From the NCBI GenBank assembly GCA_051453625.1, contig JBOZIK010000001.1, forward strand, positions 105,666,216 through 105,730,215: a stretch of 64,000 bases of DNA, read 5' to 3'. Each line of letters starts with the position of its first letter. Position 1 is the first letter of the stretch. A program made the translations under genes and the position numbers. The stretch is from Welwitschia mirabilis (lineage: Eukaryota > Gnetophyta > Gnetopsida > Welwitschiales). Below the pieces are notes generated by a model. The model was given only the letters and a program-made list of their open reading frames with translations. It was not told the DNA's origin and ran no database searches. This document shows positions 1-10,175 of the stretch, in pieces.

Positions 1-341
1 CTACTCGAATGCCAGGTATGATGCAGCCCAGTCTACATTCATTAGCTCCATTTTTGGCCAAGAAATGCGTATCACTTCAGATCTTATCGCATCCCTCACT
101 GGCCTTCCAAGAGGGAACTAGGGAGAATACTGGCCCATGATCGAGTCTTTTGAAGAGGATGCCGCCACTCACCATGTGTGTGGCACACACATTACATGGA
201 AAAAGACCCTCAAAGCTTCCCAACTTCTTCCAAAATTTCGTCTTCTGCACCTAATCCTGTCCTACAATTTCCTCCCAGTTGCTGGCACAGAGATGAGCTT
301 TCAGATTATCGGGTCTATCTCATGTATGCGCTGGACCAGCG
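1..341 (+). pseudogene. Plant-transposon-like extra ORF of an LTR element, copy A
   Basis: Partial coding sequence entering from the left edge and ending at a 100-N gap. Recognisable blocks include DLIASLTGLPRG, then ESFEEDAATHHVCGTHI, then DELSDYRVYLMYALDQ (in shifted frames). The pattern resembles the 'putative plant transposon protein' family found as an additional ORF between pol and the 3' LTR of some plant retrotransposons. A TAG after the GLPRGN block and a frame change break it. It is about 94% identical by eye to copy B after the gap. Function of this family is not established. Family assignment is by pattern memory only, so moderate confidence. Confidence 0.5.
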
Positions 342-441
342 NNNNNNNNNNNNNNNNNNNNNNNNNNNNNNNNNNNNNNNNNNNNNNNNNNNNNNNNNNN
401 NNNNNNNNNNNNNNNNNNNNNNNNNNNNNNNNNNNNNNNNN
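342..441. other. Assembly gap, 100 N
   Basis: Exactly 100 N, the usual placeholder for unknown length. Both sides carry copies of the same sequence, so the true arrangement here is uncertain. Confidence 0.95.
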
Positions 442-1058
442 CTCACATGCCAGGTATGATGCAGCCCAGTCTACATTCATTACCTCCATTTTTGGCCAAG
501 AAATGCGTATCACTTCAGATCTTATCGCATCCCTCACTGGCCTTCCAAGAGGAAATTGGGGAGAATATTGGCTCATAGCCGAGTCTTTTGAAGAGAAGGA
601 CGCCACCACTCACCATGTGTGTGGCACACACATTATATGGAAAAAAGACTCTCAAAGCTTCCCAACTTCTTCCAAAATTTCGTCTTCTGCACCTAATCAT
701 GTCCTATAACTTTCTCCCAGTTGTCGGGCACAAGGATGAGCTTTCAAATTATCGGGTCTATCTTATGTATGCACTGGGCCAGCGAAGAGATTTGGATGCC
801 CCTATAATTAAGCTAAAACATATGGTCAACCAGCTTNNNNNNNNNNCTCATCTCGCCAGGCAGGAGATTCAGAAGCCCATGGGGCCTATAGATCGTGGCA
901 CGCTTTCAAGGATGCACATTTTTAGGAACCTGCTGCTCCTTCTAGGCCTAAGGTTAAGGCCTCTCAACCCCAGAAATTCTCCATCTTCTGCATCGTATCG
1001 ATTGAAGGACGCGTCACATCAAGGATGCCTTGATTGCCAGTGGGACTCTAGTTGCTGA
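442..1058 (+). pseudogene. Plant-transposon-like extra ORF, copy B
   Basis: Second copy of the same ORF, better preserved: DLIASLTGLPRGNWGEYW is continuous, followed after a frame shift by LLHLIMSYNFLP, DELSNYRVYLMYALGQRR and DLDAPIIKLKHMVNQL. A 10-N gap (837-846) removes the next segment. It resumes with ARQEIQKPMGPIDRGTLSRM. The reading frame changes near 590-700, so it is broken unless the gap and assembly errors explain this. Its position just upstream of a polypurine tract and LTR start (1420-1432) places it at the 3' end of an LTR element's internal region. Confidence 0.5.
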
Positions 1059-1431
1059 CATATCTCAGTCTCAGGGTGCTCAGTCTTTTAAATCTTCAGA
1101 GTCTGATTGAATCTTTGTGTGTCTTTTTGTATCATTCAGTCTTTTGTATCCTCCCCGTCCTTGATTTCGTCAAAAAAGGGGAGTAAAATTTGTATCATCT
1201 TTGTCACTTCTTTGTATTTCAAATGGGTCAAAATATAACTTTCACATGTAATGACACTTTTTGAGTAATACAAAGAAGCTTATTTTCTGTGCAAATTACT
1301 TTTGATTTTTCTTATAATTTTTTATATACAAAACTCTTTTAAATCTAATCGCTTTCAAAGTTAAATGAGTTAGGGGAAGAACCCAGATATCAAATTATTG
1401 TTTTTCCTCAATCAATAACAAAGGGGGATTT
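1059..1431 (+). promoter_or_regulatory. 3' untranslated region and polypurine tract of LTR element
   Basis: Non-coding stretch between the extra ORF and the LTR. It contains a CGTCAAAAAAGGGGAG motif near 1168-1184 and a second purine run AAAGGGGGA at 1420-1428, directly before the LTR start TGTTGAGAACCC at 1432. The latter fits the plus-strand primer site. The whole block recurs at 2344-2674. Confidence 0.65.
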
Positions 1432-1787
1432 TGTTGAGAACCCATTATCATTAATTAATTTAATGAGTTTTTTTAAGTTAGTCTTTTGTGCAGGTGACTT
1501 CTAGCACTAGGCGACCGACATATAAGATTGGGCGACCGAGTGATCAAGAACTGTAATATTGCTTTAGAAGCGTGCGACCGCACATGACTTACCAGGCGAC
1601 CGAACTAAGACAACATAAGGAAGACTGATTAACACAATGGCGACCACTATCCTCACACGGGCGACCGCATTTCACTCAGCTTGATCAAATCTGATAGCAG
1701 TACGGGCGACCGGACCCTTTCATACGGGCGACTGCACGACACCCAGTAAGAATCTATTTGATAGTAGTACGGGCGATCGACAGTTAC
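1432..1787 (+). repeat. LTR, truncated by gap, with GGCGACCG minisatellite
   Basis: Begins TGTTGAGAACCCATTA right after the polypurine tract and is cut by a 100-N gap at 1788. Within 1508-1782 the motif GCGACCG (often GGGCGACCG) occurs about nine times at 20-60 bp spacing. The paralogous LTR at 2675 is the same sequence with most CG sites converted to TG or CA. Confidence 0.75.
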
Positions 1788-1887
1788 NNNNNNNNNNNNN
1801 NNNNNNNNNNNNNNNNNNNNNNNNNNNNNNNNNNNNNNNNNNNNNNNNNNNNNNNNNNNNNNNNNNNNNNNNNNNNNNNNNNNNNNN
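1788..1887. other. Assembly gap, 100 N
   Basis: Exactly 100 N. The left flank is LTR and the right flank is internal sequence of a third copy, so most of an LTR plus part of an internal region are missing or were never adjacent. Confidence 0.95.
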
Positions 1888-2300
1888 CAACTTCCTCCCA
1901 ATTCTTGGACACAGAGATAAGTTTTTAAATTATTGAGTCTATGTCATATATCTGCTAGACTAGTGAAGAGATTTAGATGCCCTTGCAATCATGCTGAAAC
2001 ACATGGTAAACCAGCTTCAGCCATACAAGTAGTATGCCCTGCCTTATTCTTTCCACATCACTTGGATTTGTCATCACTTTGACCTTCCTCATCTTACCAG
2101 GCAGGAGATTCAAAAGCCCATGGAGTCTATAGATCATGACATACTTTTAAGGATGCACATTTTTGAGGAATCTACTTATCCTTCTAGGCCTAAGGTTAAG
2201 GCACCTCAGATCTTAGAAAGTATCCATCTTCTTCATCAGATTGATTCATAGACTCATTACATCAAGAAGGCTCTAATTGCTAGTGGAACTCTAGTTGCTA
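1888..2300 (+). pseudogene. Plant-transposon-like extra ORF, copy C (decayed)
   Basis: Third copy of the ORF seen at 442-1058, entered mid-protein after the gap. Blocks corresponding to DELSNYRVY, LDAPIIKLKHMVNQLQPY and HHFDLPHLTRQEIQKPM can be followed, but with many stops. Differences from copy B are mostly C-to-T and G-to-A. This copy supplies the segment hidden by the 10-N gap in copy B. Confidence 0.5.
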
Positions 2301-2674
2301 ATACATCTCAGTCTAAGAGTACTTAATCTTTTGAATCTTCAGATTTTTGCTAAGTCTTTATGTATCTTTTTATATCATCCAGTCTTTTTGTATCCTCCCC
2401 GTCCTTGATTTCGTCAAAAAGGGGGAGTAAAATTTGTAATATCTTTGTCTCTTCTTTGTATTACAAATGGGTCAAAATATAACTTTCACATGTAATAACA
2501 CTTTTTGAGCAACAAAAAGAAGATTATTTTTGTGCAAATTACTTCTAATTTTTTTAATGATTTTTTATATACAAAAATTATTTAAATCTAATTGCTTTCA
2601 AAGTTAAATGAGTTAGGAGGAGAACCTAGATATCAAATTACTATTTTTTCTTAATCAATAACAAAGGGGGAATT
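2301..2674 (+). promoter_or_regulatory. 3' UTR and polypurine tract, second copy
   Basis: Repeats 1081-1431 closely: the CCTCCCCGTCCTTGATTTCG block at about 2394, AAAAAGGGGGAG near 2420, and the final purine run AAAGGGGGAA at 2663-2672 immediately before the LTR start at 2675. Confidence 0.65.
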
Positions 2675-3879
2675 TGTTGAGAACCCATTATTATTGATTA
2701 ATTTAACAAGTTTTTATAAGTTAGTATTTTGTGTAGGTAACTTCTAGCAACTAAATATTTAAGAACTATAATACTACTTCAGAAGCAGGTGATCGCACAT
2801 GACTTACTGGACGACCAAACTTAGACAATGTAAAGAAGATCGATTAACACATGGGCAACTACCATTATCACATGGGTGACCACATTTCAGTTAGCCTGAT
2901 AAAATCTGAGAGCAGTATGGATGACCAAACATTTTTCATATGAGTAATCATAATACACGCAATGAAGTCCAACCTAATAAAAAAATGGATGACCAAAGAT
3001 ATTCATATGGATGACAGCACAACAATTAGTAGAACATCAACTGGGTGATATCAGACTAACTGCATAAAATGAGATTGGATGACCGCGTTCTACCAAGAAT
3101 ATCCTCTCATAAGATTGACCAGGTAGAAATGGTAAGGGTGGCATAACTAAGGGAGACTGATTATTTGCATAAGGGAAACTGAATTTAGATTATATCCTGT
3201 ACTGAGAAAATCTGTGATAAGGAAGGACAACTGAACGTTAAAATAAGGGCAACTGCAGTTGCAGTCGATCATATATAATGAAAGGTCAACTGTGTGATAG
3301 AAAAATGTAACTATTATGAACACAACGGTTCATTAGTAAAAGCACAATGATTCTTTAGAAAATTGCAATGATTCATTTCCCTTTGAGGAAATAGTCATAT
3401 GATACATCTCAAGTGTAAAAGCTTTCCTCTAATCACTAGAGGATACTAATACTATTCTGGTCAAATCAAAGATTAATAAAGCACTGATATACTTTCTACT
3501 AGCATATCTGAACATTCCAAAAATTTCATATTTTTGTTGTACTTGCATCATAGCATTTTCTTGAAAAGAAGATTGATGTACCATAGAGATCATATCTATG
3601 CAGTAGTGCATCCTTCTCTCTTTCATTTGTTTTTGGTTAAAGATAAGATATAAAATCCTCATTGGTTGTGAAAGATTACTAAGTGAGCCTAAAACCCATT
3701 CTTTAGAATGAATATATACCAGNNNNNNNNNNNNNNNNNNAAAGCTAAAAGGTGGTGTCTATCCACCATTAAATACCTTGTTTTAGTATTGCTTTATACT
3801 CATTGTTTTTGCAGGTCATGAAGAACAAGGAGACAGAACTTTAAAAGTCCTATTCACCCCCCACTAGGGTCGATCCTCA
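2675..3879 (+). repeat. LTR (about 1.2 kb), followed by tRNA-Met-type PBS
   Basis: Starts TGTTGAGAACCCATTATTATTG and ends near CCTCA at 3879. It is followed at 3880-3890 by a decayed primer-binding site with TATCAGAG intact at 3882-3889. The 3' part has the CCTATTCACCCCCCACTAGGG motif common at LTR ends of plant elements. The GGCGACCG minisatellite is present but decayed to GGATGACC-like forms (2785-3260). An 18-N gap lies at 3723-3740. Because it has internal 3' sequence on its left and a PBS on its right, it acts as a shared LTR of two tandem elements. The minus-strand reading frame at 3429-3662 is inside it and is not a gene. Confidence 0.7.
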
Positions 3880-4440
3880 ACTATCAGAGAGGAAGATCTC
3901 TATCCATGATGACTACAAATGTTATAGACCAACTATGATATGATGCTAAGATTAGAGCTTACTATTTGTGAATCTCTAATTAAAAAAATAAAATAAAATA
4001 AAATAAAATCTCCCTTTGATTAGGGAAAATCCAATATTTAAAAGAGGTCACTTCCATTGTTACCAAACTAACAGATTAAAGTAGTTGAGGTTATTAATTA
4101 AAGATGAAATGGCTAAGATTCAATTCATACTTTGTCCATAAGTGTAGGTTTGGTTGCCTCCTCAAAATGCCCGCGCGACCTAAGTGACTAGACTACTTTC
4201 AATCCAATCGACTCAAGTTACAATCTGTTCGACCTGATGAGAATCTCATCTACCAATCTGATCGACCTGATAGATGGTTCAGTTACCCCGATCTAGAGCT
4301 ACATCAAATAGATATTCTTTAGGTCCGATCCTAGATAAAGACTTGAAGACACTGGAGTACTTGGATTGGAACAGGATTGAGTTTTGACCATCCTTCAATT
4401 TTTGAGCTTTCTAGAGTGTCTAAGCTATAATTTCACATTT
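3880..4440 (+). other. Leader/gag remnant and unassigned sequence
   Basis: PBS-like site followed by ATGATGACTACAAATG at 3906, a plausible decayed gag start, then an AAAAT microsatellite (about 3982-4010) and AT-rich sequence without a followable frame. At 4170-4290 there are four TCGACC/GCGACC motifs (for example CTGATCGACCTGAT) resembling the minisatellite of the LTR upstream. I see no gene here. Confidence 0.35.
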
Positions 4441-4479
4441 CACTATACAACAAGTCATTAGTTTCACTTCAAATGGCAA

Positions 4480-4900
4480 TATGTCCAACAGATGTTTGCT
4501 TCAAACTGTACAAACATTTCTTCAACCTACAAACCAAGTTAGGATTAGTCTTATCCACAGATCCTTCAAGCTGGCAAATGTAAATTTCTTCTTCTATATC
4601 ACCATGTAGGAATGCAAGCATGATATCAAGCTATTATAATTCCAAATTCAAATGTGCAACTAAAGAAAAAACAACTTTAGTAGAACTATGCTTCACAATA
4701 GAAGCAAGAATTGCATTTAACATCCATACTTGTTTTTTATTCCTAACTTCTGACAAGAACTCTAGCTCTATAATGCTTAGAACCACTTACCTCCCACTTA
4801 ATCACATATATTCGTCTATTTTGCAATGCTTTCTTCTACTGTGGAAGTTCAATCTCTCCTTCTATGGCCTTCTACCATCTTCCAACATCAAGACAACTTA
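4480..4900 (-). pseudogene. Copia element 1: reverse transcriptase, N-terminal half
   Basis: On the minus strand the reading shows IVKHSSTKVVFSLVAHLNLE, then LHGDIEEEIYI, then VCRLKKCLYSLKQTS. These are the conserved core motifs of Ty1/copia reverse transcriptase before the YVDD site. Stops and shifts occur throughout. The protein cannot be followed below about 4480, so the catalytic YVDD and RNase H are missing. It is in order behind the integrase remnants at 5178-6130, so it belongs to the same element. Confidence 0.75.
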
Positions 4901-5177
4901 CAGCTTCCTAAAAACACAGAGGTTGTTTATAAACAAAGAAGCATACCTTTGTGTGGGTTTGTGAGCACGTGTCAATCTTCTCAGTTGCTATTCAAGTGTA
5001 ATTAACAATGTTTCATCAGCTCCAATTGGTTGACCAAACTAATTTCTTTATGCTCCTACCATCACCTCCATCAACATTACTATCCACCCAAGGCTGAATC
5101 TCTTGCTTTTGCTTAAGAGAAGTAACAAAACTTGGAACTTGCATCTCCCCAAGAAGTTTCTCTTTCTTCTACTCTTC

Positions 5178-5942
5178 TTATTTCCTTTCCACAAACATCA
5201 CATCCTCATTGAAAAGGACATCCCTGCTCCTTTTTGTCTTCTTTGCAATAGGATCCCAAAGTTTGTAACATTTACCATCACTATCATATTCAAAGAATGC
5301 ACATATTTGTGATCTAGCATCTAGCTTATGGTACCAAAAAAAAGCTTCATAACCAGACATCTTCAAGTGGCTACATGAAATATTTCTATCACTTCAATTT
5401 ATCTCAAGCATCTCACCATTCAAGGGTGCCCTCGAAGACTTGTCGATCAAACACATAGTTGTTTTTGTAGCTTTAGCCCAAAATAACTTACCAAGACCAT
5501 GCTATGATAGCATGCTTCTCACACACTCTATGATAGACCTTTTCATTCCTTTCAATAACACCATTCTGTTGTGGCCTACCAGAAACTATCTTTACTCTAT
5601 GGACTCCATTGTCCCTGCTAGATTCTTTAAACTATCTAAAACAATACTCTCCATTGTTGTTAGTCTGCAAGCATTTAATGAATCTTTCTAATTCTTTTTC
5701 AAGCGTGGCCTTAAATCGCTCAAACACATCAGACACTTGATCTTTAGAAGCAATAGCATTCAACCAACATTTTTCGAGTAATCATCAATAAAAACAAACA
5801 AAATAAGAAGCTTATCCAAGAGATCTAACATCCACAAGGCCAAAAACATCAAAATATACCAATTATAATACCTTACTTCTCCTATGATGTTCATTCCTTT
5901 TAAAATTAATCGTACATTGCTTTCTTCTGACACAATGATCAC
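5178..5942 (-). pseudogene. Copia element 1: integrase core and C-terminal region
   Basis: The 5178-5366 frame reads YHKLDARSQICAFFEYDSDG and then KRSRDVLFNEDVMF, the conserved stretch that follows copia integrase (family pattern: K-L-D-x-K-S...C-x-F-x-G-Y...S-R-D-V-x-F). Upstream, 5760-5942 has LFVFIDDYSKN, the first-aspartate motif of the integrase core. The intervening 5370-5760 is degraded with several frame changes. Not functional. Confidence 0.8.
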
Positions 5943-6187
5943 AAAACTAAAGAAAGAATTCTTAGTACCTTCCTACGGCACTTCCTAAGATGACTGAGAT
6001 GGCTATGCCAAATCTTTATACATTCAACTTTGCTAATTCTTGCAATAGTATCTTTTGCAATATTGTTCTTTTGTACTATGTCATGAAGGATACACAAGCT
6101 TCCATCCTTCCGAACTTTTAAAATCATCATGCAGCCTCTTGAAATATTCCATAACCCTCTCCTAAGATTATTGCGACACCAACATCA
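5939..6187 (-). pseudogene. Copia element 1: GAG-pre-integrase domain
   Basis: Minus-strand frame with IKIWHSHLSHL, matching the LWHxRLGH signature of the zinc-binding GAG-pre-integrase domain just before integrase. It ends at the 485-N gap. Confidence 0.75.
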
Positions 6188-6672
6188 NNNNNNNNNNNNN
6201 NNNNNNNNNNNNNNNNNNNNNNNNNNNNNNNNNNNNNNNNNNNNNNNNNNNNNNNNNNNNNNNNNNNNNNNNNNNNNNNNNNNNNNNNNNNNNNNNNNNN
6301 NNNNNNNNNNNNNNNNNNNNNNNNNNNNNNNNNNNNNNNNNNNNNNNNNNNNNNNNNNNNNNNNNNNNNNNNNNNNNNNNNNNNNNNNNNNNNNNNNNNN
6401 NNNNNNNNNNNNNNNNNNNNNNNNNNNNNNNNNNNNNNNNNNNNNNNNNNNNNNNNNNNNNNNNNNNNNNNNNNNNNNNNNNNNNNNNNNNNNNNNNNNN
6501 NNNNNNNNNNNNNNNNNNNNNNNNNNNNNNNNNNNNNNNNNNNNNNNNNNNNNNNNNNNNNNNNNNNNNNNNNNNNNNNNNNNNNNNNNNNNNNNNNNNN
6601 NNNNNNNNNNNNNNNNNNNNNNNNNNNNNNNNNNNNNNNNNNNNNNNNNNNNNNNNNNNNNNNNNNNNNNNN
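6188..6672. other. Assembly gap, 485 N
   Basis: Sized gap between protease and GAG-pre-integrase of copia element 1. CCAACATCA stands directly on both sides. The long frames across it are artefacts of N translation. Confidence 0.95.
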
Positions 6673-6980
6673 CCAACATCATCCAGTTTCCTTATGAACA
6701 TAAGATTCTTAGCTAGCTTAGGAACATGCCTTATATTTGTCAACATGTGCCTTTTTCTATCTCATTGCTGAATAATGACATCACTAATGGCCAAAATTTT
6801 GCATGCATGATCATCATTAAGATAAACAAATCCATTCTCCACATTTTTACATGTAGAGAAACTCAGTCTCTCTTGGAAGATGTGAAATGATGAACCTAAA
6901 TTTAAAATATAGATGCCTTCAGCAAAAGAAACCGTACAAGATGCACTCATGGTGGCCCCATCTTCACCATCTAATGTCAT
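6673..6980 (-). pseudogene. Copia element 1: aspartic protease
   Basis: Minus-strand frame: GIYILNLGSSFHIFQERLSF, then VYLNDDHACKILAI, then NIRHVPKLAKNLM. This is the copia retropepsin layout (catalytic W-x-L-D-S-G-A/C-S-x-H-M, flap, and the VRYVPxLxxNL tail). The catalytic DSG reads NLG, so the active site is lost (GAT to AAT fits G-to-A decay). About 100 residues remain. Confidence 0.85.
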
Positions 6981-6989
6981 GCTTATTTG

Positions 6990-7856
6990 TGGAGCATCCC
7001 TATTTTTACTCTTACCCTTCTGTTTATTCTTTAAGCTCCCGCAATTGTTTCATATATGACCATGTTTCTTGCAATACTAGTAAGTAACCTTCCTTGCTTG
7101 TGATTTTGATCTACCTTTGCCTTGAAATCTTCCTCTATTAGCTCCAAAAAAGTGATCTCTTTGTTGTTTTCTTTCTCATTGTCCTCCTATTAATGCCTGA
7201 TTTCATTCTCCAGACATGTAAGTAAAGACTTTTCTAGTCTCCATGTTCAATAATGAAGCAATAAAAACTTGCAACTTAAGCTTATTACCCGTTGTCTTTG
7301 TTATAGCAATAGCTAAAGTATTCCAACTTGAATATAAAGAATTTAATGCCAATAAACATAGAACCTCTTCATCTAACTTGATTTTTGATGATCTAAATTT
7401 TGTTGCAATAGAATTAAACTCGCTTTAAATTCAAAAAGGAATAACCTCTTGATTGCATGCATCTTATTTGCTCTAGAGATTTTCTCATATGATTGCTTTG
7501 AAGGCTACCAAAGCTATGTTGTTGTTGTACACTTGAAAACATCAAACAATAGTAAGGGTGAAACGCAAGGCTTGATAGCTTGTAAGCACTTCCAATTCCC
7601 AATCTTCCGTTCTGAGTGGTTAAGCAAGTTTTCCTTGAAGCAACAAATCTAATTCCTTTCCAACAAGATAGTCTTCCATCATTATCTTTCAAATCAGCCA
7701 GCTACTTTTGTTCAGCTTCTCAAACTCCACTCCTTTTCCATTGCCTTTTCCATCTTAGCAAACTTGCAAAGAATACGAAAACAAAAAAAGAATTTAAAAA
7801 AAAGAAGAAGAAAAGAAAAGAAAAGCCTTTCTTCACATAGCGAAGCACTCTCTTGA
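6990..7856 (-). pseudogene. Copia element 1: gag with CCHC zinc knuckle
   Basis: Degraded gag between the PBS (7857-7868) and the protease. Near 7036-7092 the minus strand reads YCKKHGHI then NNC, a CCHC knuckle whose first cysteine has become tyrosine and which carries two stops. Upstream gag is broken in all frames; the longest open piece is 7414-7692. Shorter than a usual copia gag. Poly-A-rich sequence 7785-7826 lies near its start. Confidence 0.7.
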
Positions 7857-7868
7857 GCTCTAATACCA
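7857..7868 (-). promoter_or_regulatory. Primer-binding site of copia element 1
   Basis: Minus strand TGGTATTAGAGC, one change from TGGTATCAGAGC complementary to initiator tRNA-Met, two bases inside the LTR end. Confidence 0.9.
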
Positions 7869-7870
7869 AT

Positions 7871-8243
7871 TGTTAGAGAAAAAAGATGGTTTCAATAGAG
7901 ACAAATGGCAATAATAGAAATGTGCACCAACAATAAAAAAAGAAAATGCAAAAATATAACGAAACACAAGAATTTACATAGTTTGGCTAGAATGGCCTAC
8001 ACTAAGGGGAACACAATATAGAGCTCTTCCTTTCTTATTTAGTATTTAAATATATTATAGCAATAACAAGGTAAACCACAACCTTCAAAGAAAAAACCTT
8101 TCTTCACCGTTCTCCTTTCAATCTCTCTCACATAATATTTTGTCTCAATATACAACACCCTATCTCAATTTATAATGATTTTACAAAGCTAGCGTTCACA
8201 AAAGTGTGCCACAACTGGTGGATCACTTTATAATAGTCTAACA
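7871..8243 (-). repeat. 5' LTR of copia element 1 (373 bp)
   Basis: Bounded by the perfect 7-bp inverted ends TGTTAGA...TCTAACA, with the PBS directly inside. Minus orientation. No partner 3' LTR was found because the element is cut within reverse transcriptase near 4480. Confidence 0.85.
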
Positions 8244-8420
8244 GTTCAAGTTAAATCAAGAAGAAAAGAAAAACTAACGCATAAATAAAATGTGCCAGAA
8301 AGAGTCTATGTGTCACAATTATTTGACTTCAGATGTCTTGTTCAATAGTCTTCCATACACTTTCATGTTCACTATTCGTTTGTTCATTCTCATATGAAAA
8401 AAATATTATTAGGAAGATTA
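8244..8420. other. Junction between copia elements 1 and 2
   Basis: Short sequence outside the element 1 LTR. On the minus strand it may continue the poorly conserved linker of element 2 after the FDDIC block. If so, element 1 inserted into or next to element 2. Confidence 0.35.
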
Positions 8421-9245
8421 CTAGTGTCATTAGGCTACACATATATCATCAAACGGAATTGAAATAGGAGATACAGGCACATGAAGATCTAAAGGGATCC
8501 AATCAGACATTTGTTCATTCACATTTTCACCTTTGTAATACACTAAATCTTCGTGGAACATGACACTCTTTGATCCGATGATTTTTTTATTAAGAGGATG
8601 CAATAATCTATAACCAATTTCATTGATTCCGTAACGAAGCATCACGCATTTATGTGACTATGCATCTACTTTGACCTTATTTTCCTTGGGAATCAATGCA
8701 TGTGCCACACTCCCTCACACCTTAAGATGAGAATAACTGAGCCCTTCACTAGTCCACTTCTCGACCATGATGGCATTATCTAATACCACTGTGGATAGAT
8801 GATGAGATAAACAACCGTATTCACAACCCATAGAAATTTTGAGATGGCTCTCACTCTTTCCAAGAGTATGTAGTTTGTGTTCTCTGCTCCTCCATTGGGT
8901 TTAAGAGTTCCCAGTTCCATTCATACTGTTCCCATGCCCAAATCCTATAAAATTCATTGGAAATGTGACGCAATATTCTCCACCATTATCAGTTTTTAAA
9001 TGTTTCAACAAATTTTCATGAACCTCTCAATTGAAGCTTTGAACTCCTTGAACACTCAACAAATACCTTAGATTTAGGTCTAAAAAGTATGCCCATCTCA
9101 ATCTAGTAGCATCATTGATAAGAGTCACACACTCCGTGTTACCTACCTTGGTTGGTATCCAGAACAGCCAAACACATCCAATTGAACAAGCTGCAACCTC
9201 TTTCTTCCTTTCAAACCATTTATGACCAACAGATATCCGCCTTTG
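8421..9245 (-). pseudogene. Copia element 2 (Tnt1-like): integrase and following region
   Basis: Minus strand, in order: INDATRLRWAYF (first core Asp block), LKTDNGGEYCVTF (second Asp), VEKWTSEGLSYSHLKV, then MLRYGINEIGYRLLHPLNKK and KSVMFHEDLV. This order and wording match the Tork/Tnt1 group of copia integrases. Several frame changes and stops occur. The reverse transcriptase that should follow is absent below 8421. Confidence 0.85.
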
Positions 9246-9251
9246 TTTAGC

Positions 9252-9446
9252 CTAAATACAATACTCATAGATGTCCAAAGGTGGATTCATCACTACCTTT
9301 AATAGATTCCAACGTTGCAAAATTTTTAATCCCTTCTCTTCCATATGAGCAAGTCTCCAATGTTGAAGATTCAGATCTGAAAGAGTTCTAGCCTGAGTTG
9401 TTGTTGGTTTAAAATGAGAGGCATCCAATATGTATAAAGTGTTCAC
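9252..9446 (-). pseudogene. Copia element 2: GAG-pre-integrase domain
   Basis: Minus-strand frame with NTLYILDASH, LQHWRLAHMEEKGLKILQRW and the cysteine-bearing IYEYC. This fits the LWHxRLGHxSEKGLxxL signature plus the downstream C-x2-C partner (one Cys left) seen in Tnt1-like elements. Confidence 0.85.
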
Positions 9447-9589
9447 CTTAAAGTTCTTTTCTAAGACGAGGGATTGCTTGACTATGTTTCATAGTCCATT
9501 GCCAAAGATAGTAGCATGTCCATTACCATTAACCAAACAAATTGATGAGAGATTCTTTAAGATCTAACATATACCTCATACTAGTTAGT

Positions 9590-9839
9590 TGAAGAATTCT
9601 GCCTAGTGGTAGTTTCAACATGACTTTGACTATCCATGAATTTGTAGAAGCCAATGATCCCCATCATAAAGTTGTTACATGCAAATTTGTCCAAGGAATC
9701 AAACCAATCCTCTTTTGGAGTGAGATGGAAGGAAGCATCACTATCAAGAATCTAGTGGTCATCATATTTGCTGTCAAGACTCGTCTTTGTCTTCTCTTTT
9801 TCATGTTTTTTCCCTTTTTTTACCCCTTAGGTTAAAGAG
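9590..9839 (-). pseudogene. Copia element 2: aspartic protease
   Basis: Minus strand: LDSDASFHLTPKEDWFDSLD is the catalytic block (D-S-G-C/A-S-x-H-M) with glycine changed to aspartate, then MMGDH in a shifted frame. Upstream is a Lys/Arg-rich stretch (KKGKNMKKRRQRR) typical of the segment between knuckle and protease. The element is interrupted here at 9840 by element 3 and resumes at 13827. Confidence 0.85.
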
Positions 9840-10143
9840 TGAGAGAGAGAATTAGATGTAAAGAGCTCCCAAAATCTCTATGCATCTCTCTCACATGTAT
9901 TCATCTCTATATACAGTTATGTTACAATATCTCCAGACTAACAATTAGAAGGAAATATAATATTCAGTAAGATTACAATTCTACAATAGAAAGAGTCTAA
10001 GACTATATAACAGATTCATTCTTTATCCTATCTATCATCTCCTTTATTCTTGGTCGTTAACTGATTCACTATTTGTTTTGTTTGTCATCTCCTTTATCTT
10101 GGTCATCTAGCCTTATCCGAATCTTCCCAAGATATTGCCTTCC
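9840..10143 (-). repeat. 3' LTR of copia element 3 (about 304 bp)
   Basis: Same orientation and sequence as the LTR at 13585-13826 over CCCAAAATCTCTATGCA...AATCTTCCCAAGATA. Plus-strand ends TGAGAGAGAG and TGCCTTCC. It carries an internal tandem duplication of about 50 bp (10013-10110) absent from the other LTR, so it is 60 bp longer. A TATA-like TGTATATAGAG lies on the minus strand near 9910. A minus-strand AAGGGAAGG run just inside (about 10138-10150) would be the polypurine tract. Confidence 0.8.
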
Positions 10144-10175
10144 CTTGATTTAACTTCATAAATCTNNNNNNNNNN

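Noticed and set aside
1500-1790. Regularly recurring GCGACCG considered as a CRISPR-like array
   Set aside because: Units are short, spacing is irregular, and the context is a plant LTR; this is a minisatellite.
3429-3662. 77-residue minus-strand frame
   Set aside because: Inside an LTR; no conserved features.
4620-4964. 114-residue plus-strand frame
   Set aside because: Antisense shadow of copia reverse transcriptase on the minus strand.
6129-6746. Long open frames across 6188-6672
   Set aside because: Almost entirely N; only short real flanks, which belong to copia protease and GAG-pre-integrase on the minus strand.
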